64,000 bases of DNA from Treponema sp. (GTDB lineage Bacteria; Spirochaetota; Spirochaetia; Treponematales; Treponemataceae): positions 33,283 through 97,282 of the forward strand of contig JAILLQ010000033.1 in NCBI GenBank assembly GCA_024693045.1, read 5' to 3'. Positions 16,832 through 24,874 of the stretch are shown here, piece after piece. The notes beneath the pieces were generated by a model. It did not search any database. It was not told the DNA's origin and saw only the letters and a program-made list of their open reading frames with translations. Made by a program: the position numbers and the translations under genes. How positions within the stretch are numbered: position 1 is the first letter of the stretch; each line of letters opens with the position of its first letter.

Positions 16832-18361
16832 CTAGGCTAAAATTACCTTGTAACCAAAAACAGATTCAAAAAGCTCTCCCTTTTCTTCCAGGGCAAATCG
16901 TTCAAGAGCCAGATTTTTGATTCCCAGCGTATTTATTACAAGGTTTTCACCTTTAAGTTTTACATTCAAATCCGAAAGCACCCGCCCGTGACTTCTATCC
17001 AAAGCATCTGCTATCCGCAAAATTGCAGTCAATTTTAATATCTGCATACGGTCGCTTCTTGGCAAAATCTGGAACTGTTCGCTGTCTTGAGGCTGCTGCT
17101 TACCCCTGTGATAACGGGCAATAGTCGCAACAATAATGTTTTCTGTACGAGTAAGACCAAATATTTCAGAATGTCGAATTATGTATTCGCTGTGCTCCTG
17201 GTGATTACTCATATTTATAAAGTTTCCAATGTCATGCAAAATAGAAGCTACTTCAAGCAATAATTTTGCTCTTTCATCCAAAGAAATTTCATTTTCTAGG
17301 CACTTGTAAAGTTTCAAAGCGTTTTGTCTTACATGTTCTGCATGAGCTTCATCGCCGTGGTATTTTCGTAAAAGGTTTGAAGCACTTGCAATTATCTGTT
17401 CGTTAAATTCATTTTTAAGTTCTTCGCTTGGATTCTTTGTTTTACTTATGATAAGACCGTCGCGTATATTTGTCTCTGGAACAATAATGCTTTCTACCTG
17501 TGAATGGTGAATAAACATCTTGTAAATCAAAAGACTTACAGGAAGAGTTAATGCATCGTTGTAAGAAATTTTAAAACGGGCAACACATTCATCTGTAGAA
17601 TAAGTTTGTATTTCATCGACAAAGCGGTCAAAATCATTTCTTTCGATAGCCCATAGCCATGTAGATATTGGTTTTCCCACATTGATTGCAGCTAGAGTTG
17701 CATCAGCGCCAACAGCGATAAACTGCTTTGTTTCTTCAATATTTAATTCGCTTTCAAAAAGTCCCTTGGCATTTATAGTATACTCTTCCACATAACGCTG
17801 AATATCTTCCAGATTACTGGACTGACCGCGCATTTTAGGTGCCAAACGAACTGTGCCCAGATGCAGACTGTGAGCTCCTGCCATTTTACCCTTTCGCATG
17901 AGCATAACTTCTGTAGAACCGCCGTTTACTTCAAGAATTACGGCATCTTCAAAATGAAATGTTCGTTTTTCGTCCTGCAAACATTCAGTAACAGCCAGAT
18001 ACATAAGACGGTTTTCTTCAATGCCGTCGATTACTTTTACACGAAAACCTGTTGCCGAAAAGATTTTATCCATTACAGGATCTTTATTAGAAGCTTCACG
18101 GAAAGCTGAAGTCGCAATAACATTTGTATTTTCAGGAGAAATACCCCAACTGGAAAGCTGTTCCTTATAACGCAAAAGAATATGCAAACACTGCGATTGA
18201 GTTTCGCGACTAATTGTCCCGACAGTAAAAACATCTCGACCAAGGGAAACAGGCATTTCAGAACGGTCGAGCACATTTCTCTTTCTATCTTCTGTAAATT
18301 CTGCAACAAGAAGACGAAGACCTGTAGATCCTATCTCAATTACTGCTTCTGGAGCCGCCAT
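16832..18361 (-). CDS. ppx: Ppx/GppA exopolyphosphatase with C-terminal HD domain
   Basis: A 509-residue enzyme of the ASKHA fold that removes terminal phosphates from polyphosphate, and in some relatives converts pppGpp to ppGpp. The first phosphate loop is IEIGSTGLRLLVAEF near residues 8-22; NVIATSAFREASN and VILEVNGGSTEVMLMRKG (second loop) follow. The C-terminal third holds an HD domain: ASILHDIGNFINMSNHQEHSEYII. Translation uses a run of six G before the ATG. This SD comes directly after a structured element and T tract (18375-18468), which suggests attenuation of the ppx-ppk-OLD operon. Confidence 0.93.
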   Translation of the reverse strand: MAAPEAVIEIGSTGLRLLVAEFTEDRKRNVLDRSEMPVSLGRDVFTVGTISRETQSQCLHILLRYKEQLSSWGISPENTNVIATSAFREASNKDPVMDKIFSATGFRVKVIDGIEENRLMYLAVTECLQDEKRTFHFEDAVILEVNGGSTEVMLMRKGKMAGAHSLHLGTVRLAPKMRGQSSNLEDIQRYVEEYTINAKGLFESELNIEETKQFIAVGADATLAAINVGKPISTWLWAIERNDFDRFVDEIQTYSTDECVARFKISYNDALTLPVSLLIYKMFIHHSQVESIIVPETNIRDGLIISKTKNPSEELKNEFNEQIIASASNLLRKYHGDEAHAEHVRQNALKLYKCLENEISLDERAKLLLEVASILHDIGNFINMSNHQEHSEYIIRHSEIFGLTRTENIIVATIARYHRGKQQPQDSEQFQILPRSDRMQILKLTAILRIADALDRSHGRVLSDLNVKLKGENLVINTLGIKNLALERFALEEKGELFESVFGYKVILA

Positions 18362-18374
18362 ACATTCCCCCCAT

Positions 18375-18468
18375 AAAAAAGGTACTGCAGAATGTATAAG
18401 CGTTTTGAACCAAATGAACTCAGTTCAAAGAACCCAGCACAGCAGGCGTTTATATTATCTCAAGTACC
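18375..18468 (-). promoter_or_regulatory. Structured leader / attenuator-like element before ppx
   Basis: On the minus strand an 88-nt segment (18468 to 18381) has 19-nt arms that pair at 14 of 19 positions: GGTACT pairs with AGTACC, an inner AGA with TCT, and TATAA with TTATA. Within it TTTGAAC (18429-18423) can pair with GTTCAAA (18410-18404), and a competing GAAC-TGA-GTTC hairpin overlaps. Six T residues follow immediately, and the ppx ribosome site GGGGGG comes 2 bases later. It could be the terminator of the upstream glycosidase gene or a riboswitch/attenuator of the polyphosphate operon. It does not match a riboswitch class or tRNA I know. Confidence 0.55.
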
Positions 18469-18488
18469 TTCCGAATTAGCCATCTTCA

Positions 18489-19919
18489 TTAGAGTTTATC
18501 AATAAGCATTGAACACTTACCACTTGGAATTGGTAAAGTCTTCTTTTTCTGATCAATAATATTAATCGTAAAATAGTAAAGCTTTTCGCTTTCCATCTGA
18601 ATTTCCCAACCACGAGGACTCTTGTTACTCAAAATTGTAATAAGATTTCGTTTAAGAGAAAGATTTTCTATTCCCATGATTTCAAGGTTAGGAATAATCC
18701 AGTCTACGGTTTTACGAGGCAAACTGATTGAAAGACCAATTACGTTTTCAATCATAAGAGCGATAGTCGAAAGACCGGTAGCCGCTAGGAAATGAGCTCT
18801 AGGGAAAGCATCTAAGCCCTGCATTGTAGCCTTCTGAGCGCTGCTTGGCTTATAGGCTTCAAAAACATCCCCTTTCTGGTTTTCATCAGTTGGCATGAGC
18901 CCTTCCAGAACGAAATAGAGGTGACGAATTGAACATTCACGAGCAAGTTCGTATTTCTGATATTTTTCAAGGCCTTTGACGATGATAAAGTTAAACATTG
19001 GGAAAACGCTTCCACAGAAACCTTCGCCGTTTTCACTGAATTTTGGACTGTCAGCAGAAAGAGATGGGAATGGGTGTTCTGTTCCAAATGTAGCAGGATT
19101 CATAAGATGAGCAATCAAAGCTTCTGACTTATCTGCACTTGGTATTTCTGCAAGCAAAGGCCAGAATCCTGCAATTGTTTTTTCAGGCAGACGATTTAAA
19201 TCTTTGTCCAAATCGTGATAAAAACCAGTTTCATTATCCCACATCATAGAATTGATACGGGTTTTTAATGAGAAGTAATTTCGTCTGTACTGGAAACTAA
19301 GTTCCTTATCGTTCAAAATGTCGCCAAGAGCTGACATATGTGCACAGTTAATTGCCATACAAGCGTTAAAATCAACTGGATAACAGCAGTTTTCGCGAGG
19401 GGCATTAAACATTGTACTAGCAGAGGCAGGAACGGCATAAAGTCCATTTTCCTGTTTAAATGTAGCGTCAATCCAAGAAATATATTTCTGAAGGATTGGC
19501 ATTATTTCTTTGATACGTTTTTTATTTGCTGATTTGTGATAAAGGTTGAATTCTGCCCAAGCAAACAAAGGAAGACCGATTCCTTCTGGATTATCAGAAG
19601 TGAGCATAGGTTCATTTGTCTTTGTGTCATAACGCCATCGGATAGCGCCGTTTTCTTCCTGTCTTTTGTAGAAATAATCAATATTTAAATTTGCATCGTA
19701 GTTTCTGTTTGAATATACAAGGAAAAAAGATGAAAGAATTGATTCAAACTGATCTATTACTAATTTGCCGTCTACTGGATACATGAAATATCCGTCAGAA
19801 GTTTTTTCCCCTGTTTTTGGGTCAATCCAGTAGTCTGAAAGCATAGTCCAAGTCTTGTTGTAAATGTCTACAAAATCCTGATCATAAAAGTGGATTTTCG
19901 GAAAGTCGTGTTTGTTCAC
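18489..19919 (-). CDS. Six-hairpin (alpha/alpha)6 glycosidase, trehalase/GH63-like
   Basis: A 476-residue cytoplasmic protein without signal peptide, resembling trehalase-like and GH63/mannosylglycerate-hydrolase type glycosidases. Typical helix-loop segments are GIGLPLFAWAEFNLY, RRNYFSLKTRINSMMWDNET with GFYHDLD directly after, and KTIAGFWPLLAEIP. The MWDxETGFYxDLD block is a hallmark of the fold, where an acidic residue takes part in hydrolysis. The segment DVFEAYKP may supply the second acidic residue. The substrate is not determinable; an internal alpha-glucoside or a compatible solute is plausible. The start has no strong ribosome site. Confidence 0.75.
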   Translation of the reverse strand: MNKHDFPKIHFYDQDFVDIYNKTWTMLSDYWIDPKTGEKTSDGYFMYPVDGKLVIDQFESILSSFFLVYSNRNYDANLNIDYFYKRQEENGAIRWRYDTKTNEPMLTSDNPEGIGLPLFAWAEFNLYHKSANKKRIKEIMPILQKYISWIDATFKQENGLYAVPASASTMFNAPRENCCYPVDFNACMAINCAHMSALGDILNDKELSFQYRRNYFSLKTRINSMMWDNETGFYHDLDKDLNRLPEKTIAGFWPLLAEIPSADKSEALIAHLMNPATFGTEHPFPSLSADSPKFSENGEGFCGSVFPMFNFIIVKGLEKYQKYELARECSIRHLYFVLEGLMPTDENQKGDVFEAYKPSSAQKATMQGLDAFPRAHFLAATGLSTIALMIENVIGLSISLPRKTVDWIIPNLEIMGIENLSLKRNLITILSNKSPRGWEIQMESEKLYYFTINIIDQKKKTLPIPSGKCSMLIDKL

Positions 19920-20023
19920 AAAAACTCCTAAATATTCTTTTTCACAAAGAGCAACAATTTTGTTCAGTATATCACATTTTTAATTAAAACGGTATAATTT
20001 TCAAATATTTTAGGAGATTTTCT

Positions 20024-22372
20024 ATGTATCAATCCTTTGTTTATTTAGAGGCACGAATACAATTGCCTCCAGTCACAAGTGTTTTTTACACAGACGACAA
20101 AACCCATAAAATTTGTATAAACGAACAAGTATTGCAGCAGGTTTATGTACTTGCAAAAGCTTTGGAATGTAAAATCTCTACGATCTCCGACGTTGAACAT
20201 ATTACGAATATTTCCCAAAATTTGGAAGATGGTTTAAAAATTACCGGCTATTCAGTGCGTATTGCAGAAAGTGGAAAAATCAATCTTCTCTTTCACAGCC
20301 ATAAAAAAACCATTCATATTGAAGAAGTTAGAATAGAAGAAGATTTAGGCAGACTGACCCATGCAAATGGAAACACTCGAATGGACTATTCCTGTGCCGG
20401 TTACCCTAGTATACGAATCAGAACTCAGGCAAGTTTCGAACTTGGTGAAGAAGTTCATATTTTTCTAGATGAACTTCGCAGGCTCACACAATATCTGAAT
20501 ATAGCAAATGACATTTACAGGGACGGTTATATTCGCTGTAATGCCTATGTAGCCCTTTCTAAGTACCCCGCCCTGCCTGATTACTATGTAAAACTACGCA
20601 ACCTGAACTCCTTTAACTTTGCCCGCAAAGCTGTAAACCACGAACTGACCCGACAGGAAAATATGCTTTCAGCAGGAGAAAAAATCTTAAGTGAAAGCCG
20701 ACTTTGGAATGAAGCAAAATCCTGTACAGAAAGTTTTCAGGAAAGGGATATAAACAGAATAAGATTTGAACACTTAAATCCTCCTCAGACAATAAACTTG
20801 GAAAGCGCAGAAAAAAATATGATTTCTGCAGAAAATTTTGAGCTTCCTGAACAGAGACGGCAAAGAATTAAAAAACAATACGGAGTTAGCCGGTTAAGAG
20901 CAGAATTTCTTTGTGATACAAAAGAAAGAGCCGATTTTTTTGAAAAAGTCTGCCAGTTAGGAGCTAATCCTCTAAATGCAGCCCACTGGATGGCCAGTGA
21001 ATTGATGAGACTTTTAAACAAGACAAACAGCTCACTTGCAAAATCTAAAATCACAGAAAGTAATTTTGCCTGGATTATTAAAATGTTGGATTCCAACGAT
21101 ATTCATAGTGCAACGGCAAAAACTCTTCTGAGAGCATCTTTCGAAAGCGGACATTCTCCGGAAAAACTGATGAAAACCCTAAACATCAGTGAATTAAGCA
21201 GCGAAAAAGAACTTCTTCCTTTCGTACAAAAAGTAATAGAGGAAAATCCTGAGCACTGTAAAAAATTAAAGAACGGAGAAATGGCTCCTTTGGAAAGCCT
21301 GACCGGTCTTGTAATGAAGGAAACAAACGGAAAAGCCGTTCCTCAGATTGTAAAGTCTCTTTTAAAGAAAGAATTGAACATAAGTGTAATTTATACAATT
21401 ACGACAGGGGGGGCAATTTCTGCAATCCGCCACCAGGACGGAACTATATCCAGTGGTGACTCTTCTGAATTAAAGCACATAATTAAACGAAACTTCCCGG
21501 ATTTACCAGTTCAGTTCACATCTGCGGGACAATACTTAAGTGAAGAATTGGAACCCTACAACTGGGCTGAACTTATTTCTGAAATAGCTCTTAGAATAAA
21601 TGCAGGGACAGCAAGTGGAATCGTAGTTACCCACGGAACTTATACTCTTTCTTATACAGCAGCTTTATTATTCTGGCTCTTCAGCGACACAGAAGTTCCA
21701 ATTGTAATAACAGCCAGTTCTACTCTTCCTTCAGAATCCATGGAAGCTGAAACAAATTTGCGCCTTGCAATAGAAACTGCTTCTGAAAAAAAGTCCGGCG
21801 TATATGTTGTTTTTGACGGAAAAATTCTTTCGCCATTAAACCTGCACTTTGACCGACCAGGAAGTTTCTGCAACTGGAACCTGTCTGAGCCAAAATTCAC
21901 AGAAAGCGGCCCTGTGGCAAATGTCTTTAACGGAATCGGGGAATTAGATGTAGATGTTCTTGGAAAAATACTTGTCGAAGCCAGCAGCAAAATGTTTATG
22001 TGCAGGCTTTACCCGGGATTTAGAAGCGACTTATACAAAGACATTTTAAAATATTCAAAAGTTCATTCTATTTTTTTGGAAATGTATGGAATTGGCTCCG
22101 GTAATATTACTGACAGTGATTTTTCATTAAAGCCAATGATGCTTGCAGGAAACCGCAGAGGTATACGCTTTTACTGTACCAGCCAGCAGAAAATGACCCT
22201 GGACTTTTCACAATATGTAACAGCTCATGGAGTTTGGCGAGAAGGAGCCGTTCCTATGGGTTACCTTACAACAGAATCTGCGATTGCTTTATACAACGCC
22301 TGTGCCATTTGTGCAGACAATGACCAGGAATTAGATGATTTGATGGAACAATACGCGTCTATCTATCGCTAA
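20024..22372 (+). CDS. GatB/GatE-like and asparaginase-like fusion protein, both active sites altered
   Basis: A 782-residue fusion. Residues 1-250 resemble the GatB/GatE cradle of tRNA-dependent amidotransferases: FVYLEARIQL in place of GLEVHVEL, then RIEEDLGRL, KLRNLNSFNFARKAVNHE and a TRQENMLSAG block. Residues ~315-420 fit the GatB/YqeY tRNA-binding tail. Residues ~450-782 resemble type I/II L-asparaginase, the fold of archaeal GatD. Key residues are changed: GGT of asparaginases is GGA (first catalytic Thr lost), HGTDT is HGTYT (Asp lost), the Lys after the DG-VL segment is absent, and the GatB-type His in LEVHVE is Arg. It may be a non-catalytic tRNA or amino-acid binding protein. AGGAG lies 7 bases before the ATG; the gene is monocistronic. 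Confidence 0.72.
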   Translation: MYQSFVYLEARIQLPPVTSVFYTDDKTHKICINEQVLQQVYVLAKALECKISTISDVEHITNISQNLEDGLKITGYSVRIAESGKINLLFHSHKKTIHIEEVRIEEDLGRLTHANGNTRMDYSCAGYPSIRIRTQASFELGEEVHIFLDELRRLTQYLNIANDIYRDGYIRCNAYVALSKYPALPDYYVKLRNLNSFNFARKAVNHELTRQENMLSAGEKILSESRLWNEAKSCTESFQERDINRIRFEHLNPPQTINLESAEKNMISAENFELPEQRRQRIKKQYGVSRLRAEFLCDTKERADFFEKVCQLGANPLNAAHWMASELMRLLNKTNSSLAKSKITESNFAWIIKMLDSNDIHSATAKTLLRASFESGHSPEKLMKTLNISELSSEKELLPFVQKVIEENPEHCKKLKNGEMAPLESLTGLVMKETNGKAVPQIVKSLLKKELNISVIYTITTGGAISAIRHQDGTISSGDSSELKHIIKRNFPDLPVQFTSAGQYLSEELEPYNWAELISEIALRINAGTASGIVVTHGTYTLSYTAALLFWLFSDTEVPIVITASSTLPSESMEAETNLRLAIETASEKKSGVYVVFDGKILSPLNLHFDRPGSFCNWNLSEPKFTESGPVANVFNGIGELDVDVLGKILVEASSKMFMCRLYPGFRSDLYKDILKYSKVHSIFLEMYGIGSGNITDSDFSLKPMMLAGNRRGIRFYCTSQQKMTLDFSQYVTAHGVWREGAVPMGYLTTESAIALYNACAICADNDQELDDLMEQYASIYR

Positions 22373-22392
22373 GTTTTACTTCATGCAAAAAT

Positions 22393-22454
22393 AAAAAAAA
22401 GGGGCTGGCTAAAATACAAATCTGATGATTCGTTTTTTAGTCAGCCCCTTTTTG
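22393..22454. terminator. Bidirectional terminator between the GatB/asparaginase fusion and efp
   Basis: AAAAAGGGGCTGGCTAAAA pairs with TTTTAGTCAGCCCCTTTTT over almost the whole length (one G-U or A-C position), with A and T tracts on the two sides. Both converging genes can use it. Confidence 0.88.
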
Positions 22455-22468
22455 TAAACTAAGAAAAC

Positions 22469-23038
22469 TTAGTTCTTTGCGCGTTCAACGAATGAACCGT
22501 CGCGTGTATCGATTACGATTCTTTCACCATCGTTGATGAACAATGGAACACGAACTTCGATACCTGTATCAAGAGTAGCAGGCTTCAAAGATTTTCCTGA
22601 AGTATCTCCCTTAACACCTGGTTCACAGTATGTAATTGTACGAGTTACCTGAACTGGCATATCAATACCTACTGGCTTTCCTTCGTAGAATGTAAGTTTA
22701 ACTTCAAGGTCGTCTTCTGGAGTAATGTATCCAGCATAGTCGCCAAGATTTTCTTTTGGAAGTTCAAACTGTTCGTAAGATTCCTGATCCATGAATACGT
22801 ATGTATCACCATCGATGTAAGAAAGTTTTGTTACGTGGAATTCAAGGTCAACTTCATCAAACTTTTCACCTGCGTCAATACCAAGATCCATTGTTGACTT
22901 TGTTACAAGGTTCTGTACGCGAAGGTTTGTAACCATGCCGGCACGTCCTGAACGCTGACCGAGCATCTTCTGAACGATAAGTGGGTTGCCTTCGTACATG
23001 AATGCAGTTCCAACTTTTAACTGTGATGTCATTAACAT
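22469..23038 (-). CDS. efp: Elongation factor P, R32 type
   Basis: EF-P binds between the P and E sites and rescues ribosomes stalled at polyproline. The 189-residue length and three-barrel layout (KOW-like, OB, C-terminal OB ending in VPLFINDGERIVIDTRDGSF) are standard. Starting at MLMTSQ, the tip loop reads QRSGRAG with Arg exactly at residue 32, as in the SGRNA loop of Pseudomonas-type EF-P, in place of the Lys34 of E. coli. That Arg is the rhamnosylation site of EarP, and earP lies 500 bp upstream on the same strand. The GAGG ribosome site is weak. Confidence 0.96.
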   Translation of the reverse strand: MLMTSQLKVGTAFMYEGNPLIVQKMLGQRSGRAGMVTNLRVQNLVTKSTMDLGIDAGEKFDEVDLEFHVTKLSYIDGDTYVFMDQESYEQFELPKENLGDYAGYITPEDDLEVKLTFYEGKPVGIDMPVQVTRTITYCEPGVKGDTSGKSLKPATLDTGIEVRVPLFINDGERIVIDTRDGSFVERAKN

Positions 23039-23160
23039 AACTATATAACCTCAAAAAAAAGATTTAAAATTTAAATCAGATTAATTAATAATACCTAAAA
23101 TAAAAATAAAAGTCATTACCATAATTCTTATATTGAAGAAAATTTCAAACTTTACCTTAT

Positions 23161-23200
23161 AAAAAAAAGTTCTGCTTATTTTAATCAGCAGAACTTTTTT
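23161..23200 (-). terminator. Intrinsic terminator of the small lysine-rich gene
   Basis: AGTTCTGCT pairs with AGCAGAACT (9 bp), with eight T residues on the minus-strand exit. It separates the earP and peptide genes from efp, so efp needs its own promoter in the AT-rich 120 bp upstream of it. Confidence 0.85.
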
Positions 23201-23206
23201 ACTTCT

Positions 23207-23473
23207 TTAGTCAGAAATGGATTCCTCTATATTTTTCTTTGCTTTTTTGGTGCTTTTGGAAAGGTCTTTCTTTAATTTTTTTGTTTCCTTTTTTAGGCTT
23301 TTGCCAGCTTTTTTTGCGCTCTTGGAAACATCTTCTGCAATATCTTTTGCTGCATCTGTTACGCTTTCAACTGTTTCACTGGCTTTTTCTTTAATCGATT
23401 TATCATTGCTTTTTGCCTCTACTGTTGAAAGCAAAAGCAATGCTGTTATTACTGTAATAATTATTTTTTTCAT
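23207..23473 (-). CDS. Small exported lysine-rich amphipathic protein
   Basis: An 88-residue protein that I do not recognise as a named family. It has a signal peptide (MKKIIITVITALLLLSTVEA) and a mature part made almost only of Lys, Ser, Glu, Asp and Ala in a helical heptad-like pattern (DAAKDIAEDVSKSAKKAGKS and similar). This resembles LEA-like, apolipoprotein-like or H1-like helical peptides. It would be periplasmic and strongly basic at its C-terminal half. An AAGGAAG ribosome site precedes the ATG. It lies 63 bp after earP on the same strand. Confidence 0.7.
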   Translation of the reverse strand: MKKIIITVITALLLLSTVEAKSNDKSIKEKASETVESVTDAAKDIAEDVSKSAKKAGKSLKKETKKLKKDLSKSTKKAKKNIEESISD

Positions 23474-23536
23474 AAAATACCTTCCTTTTATTTCAGAATA
23501 TCAAAATCACCTGAATTAAGACAAGAGTAAGGAGCT

Positions 23537-24814
23537 CTATTCCCGGCTTTCTATAAATTCCAGTAGATGCTCTGCCAAGTCCCCGTTTTTTATAAGCATT
23601 TTAGAAAATGATGAAAAGCCTTCTTTTAATTCTTTATAGTTTGCAAGAAAAGCTTCCAATGCAGACTGTAAATTTCCCTGGGCACCATTGTAGATTTGCC
23701 AGCATTTTTCTAAAACTAAAAAGCTTTTTTGGGGAAAATAATCTTTCATAGCATCCAGCAAGGCTTGAACTTTTACAAGCTGGTAGTCTTCACTTTGGGG
23801 ATAAGCATGCCAGACGTATGGGAGTCCGGTCAGGGCGGCGCGGCTAAGGCTGTCTTCTCCACGAATAAAAAGCAAATCTGATGAGCATAAAAGGGAATCC
23901 CATTCTGTTTGGGGAATAAAATCTAATTCTTTAAGCTCAAAAAAATTATTCGTGTCTTTACAATGGGCTTTTTCTTCTGTATAGGCTTTGTAAAATGATT
24001 CAAAACCCGCGCCTTTTGCAAGTGACACTTTTAACGAGCCTTCTTGCAGAGAGCCGTTAAAGTTCTGAAAAGCTTTTACAGCAGGAGTCCAGTCTTTTGG
24101 ATAACTAAAAAATACAGCATTTATATCACTGTTTCTTTTTTCAGCAGAGGCTGCTTTTTTTAGGGATTCCATAAAAGGTTTGTCCAAAATCAAGCCGCCT
24201 GTTTTTGCAGAAAAGCCGGGCATGAAATTTACTTTTTGAACACGGGCACTACGGGTTAAGCTCTGTAATTTATGAAAAGATTCTGCATAATCTTCGGCTG
24301 TAAGATAGTCTATCATTATTATGTTTACGATTTCTGGAACTTTGACTTCAAACAAGAGTTTTTCCAGCCAGTCGGGGCGACCACATTGAAAACATTCTAA
24401 AATTACATGAGGTTGATTTTTTTGAAAAGCTTGAAAACACAAATCATCGGACTCCCACTGATAAATTTCCCAGCCATTTACTATCTGAAAATCTTTCTGA
24501 GGATTAATTTGTGGTTCAAGAAGAGAAAATGATTTTAAATTGTCACAGACAATTCTGAGCTTAAAAGGCAGGGGGCGTTGCGGGGTCTCCCCGCTAGAGG
24601 GGGTAGCGGACAAGCCAACAAAGCGGAGTGAAGCAGAACTGCCTGCAGGGCTGCTTTGCGAAGCGGCTTGGCTTGGAAGCGAGGGGCAGGCGCCCCCCTG
24701 ATTAGATAAAAATATATCGGAAAGGGCTCTGGCCAATCGATAAACTACGCCAATGTCCCCAAAATTATCTACAACTTTGCAAAGTATCGTTATGTCGCGT
24801 GATTTTTGAAACAT
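23537..24814 (-). CDS. earP: EF-P arginine rhamnosyltransferase EarP, with in-frame repeat insertion
   Basis: EarP transfers rhamnose from dTDP-rhamnose to Arg32 of EF-P, activating it. Family features are clear: ILCKVVDNFGDIGVVYRLAR at the N-terminus with the two catalytic Asp in DNFGD, YLTAEDYAESFHKL, MPGFSAKTGGLI, and the nucleotide-sugar site FIRGEDSLSRAALTG with its Glu, followed by YPQSEDYQLVK. At 425 residues it is ~45 longer than usual. Residues ~37-83 are a Ser/Pro/Gly-rich insert encoded by a GC-rich repeat (24564-24706) between SDIF and KLRIVCDNL, which are normally adjacent secondary elements. The frame is kept, so the enzyme may still work. Confidence 0.9.
   Translation of the reverse strand: MFQKSRDITILCKVVDNFGDIGVVYRLARALSDIFLSNQGGACPSLPSQAASQSSPAGSSASLRFVGLSATPSSGETPQRPLPFKLRIVCDNLKSFSLLEPQINPQKDFQIVNGWEIYQWESDDLCFQAFQKNQPHVILECFQCGRPDWLEKLLFEVKVPEIVNIIMIDYLTAEDYAESFHKLQSLTRSARVQKVNFMPGFSAKTGGLILDKPFMESLKKAASAEKRNSDINAVFFSYPKDWTPAVKAFQNFNGSLQEGSLKVSLAKGAGFESFYKAYTEEKAHCKDTNNFFELKELDFIPQTEWDSLLCSSDLLFIRGEDSLSRAALTGLPYVWHAYPQSEDYQLVKVQALLDAMKDYFPQKSFLVLEKCWQIYNGAQGNLQSALEAFLANYKELKEGFSSFSKMLIKNGDLAEHLLEFIESRE
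24564..24706. repeat. Dispersed palindromic GC-rich repeat inserted in earP
   Basis: About 143 bp, far richer in GC than its surroundings. Read on the minus strand it starts with the hairpin GGGGC-GCCT-GCCCC and TCGCTTCCAAGCC. It ends with CTACCCCCTCT, the perfect hairpin GCGGGG-AGA-CCCCGC and AACGCCCC. The same end modules, in the same order, occur at 61711-61867 around an unrelated core. It lies inside earP and adds about 47 codons without a stop. Confidence 0.75.
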
Positions 24815-24874
24815 AAGTAATTTTATTAAAATTAATCTCTTTATAAAAGTATTCCGGTTCGCTAAAATAGGTTC

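Noticed and set aside
18375..18468. tRNA gene
   Set aside because: A GGTTCAAA stretch and a short acceptor-like stem look tRNA-like, but no D-arm, anticodon arm or 7-bp acceptor stem can be formed and no CCA-type 3' end is present.
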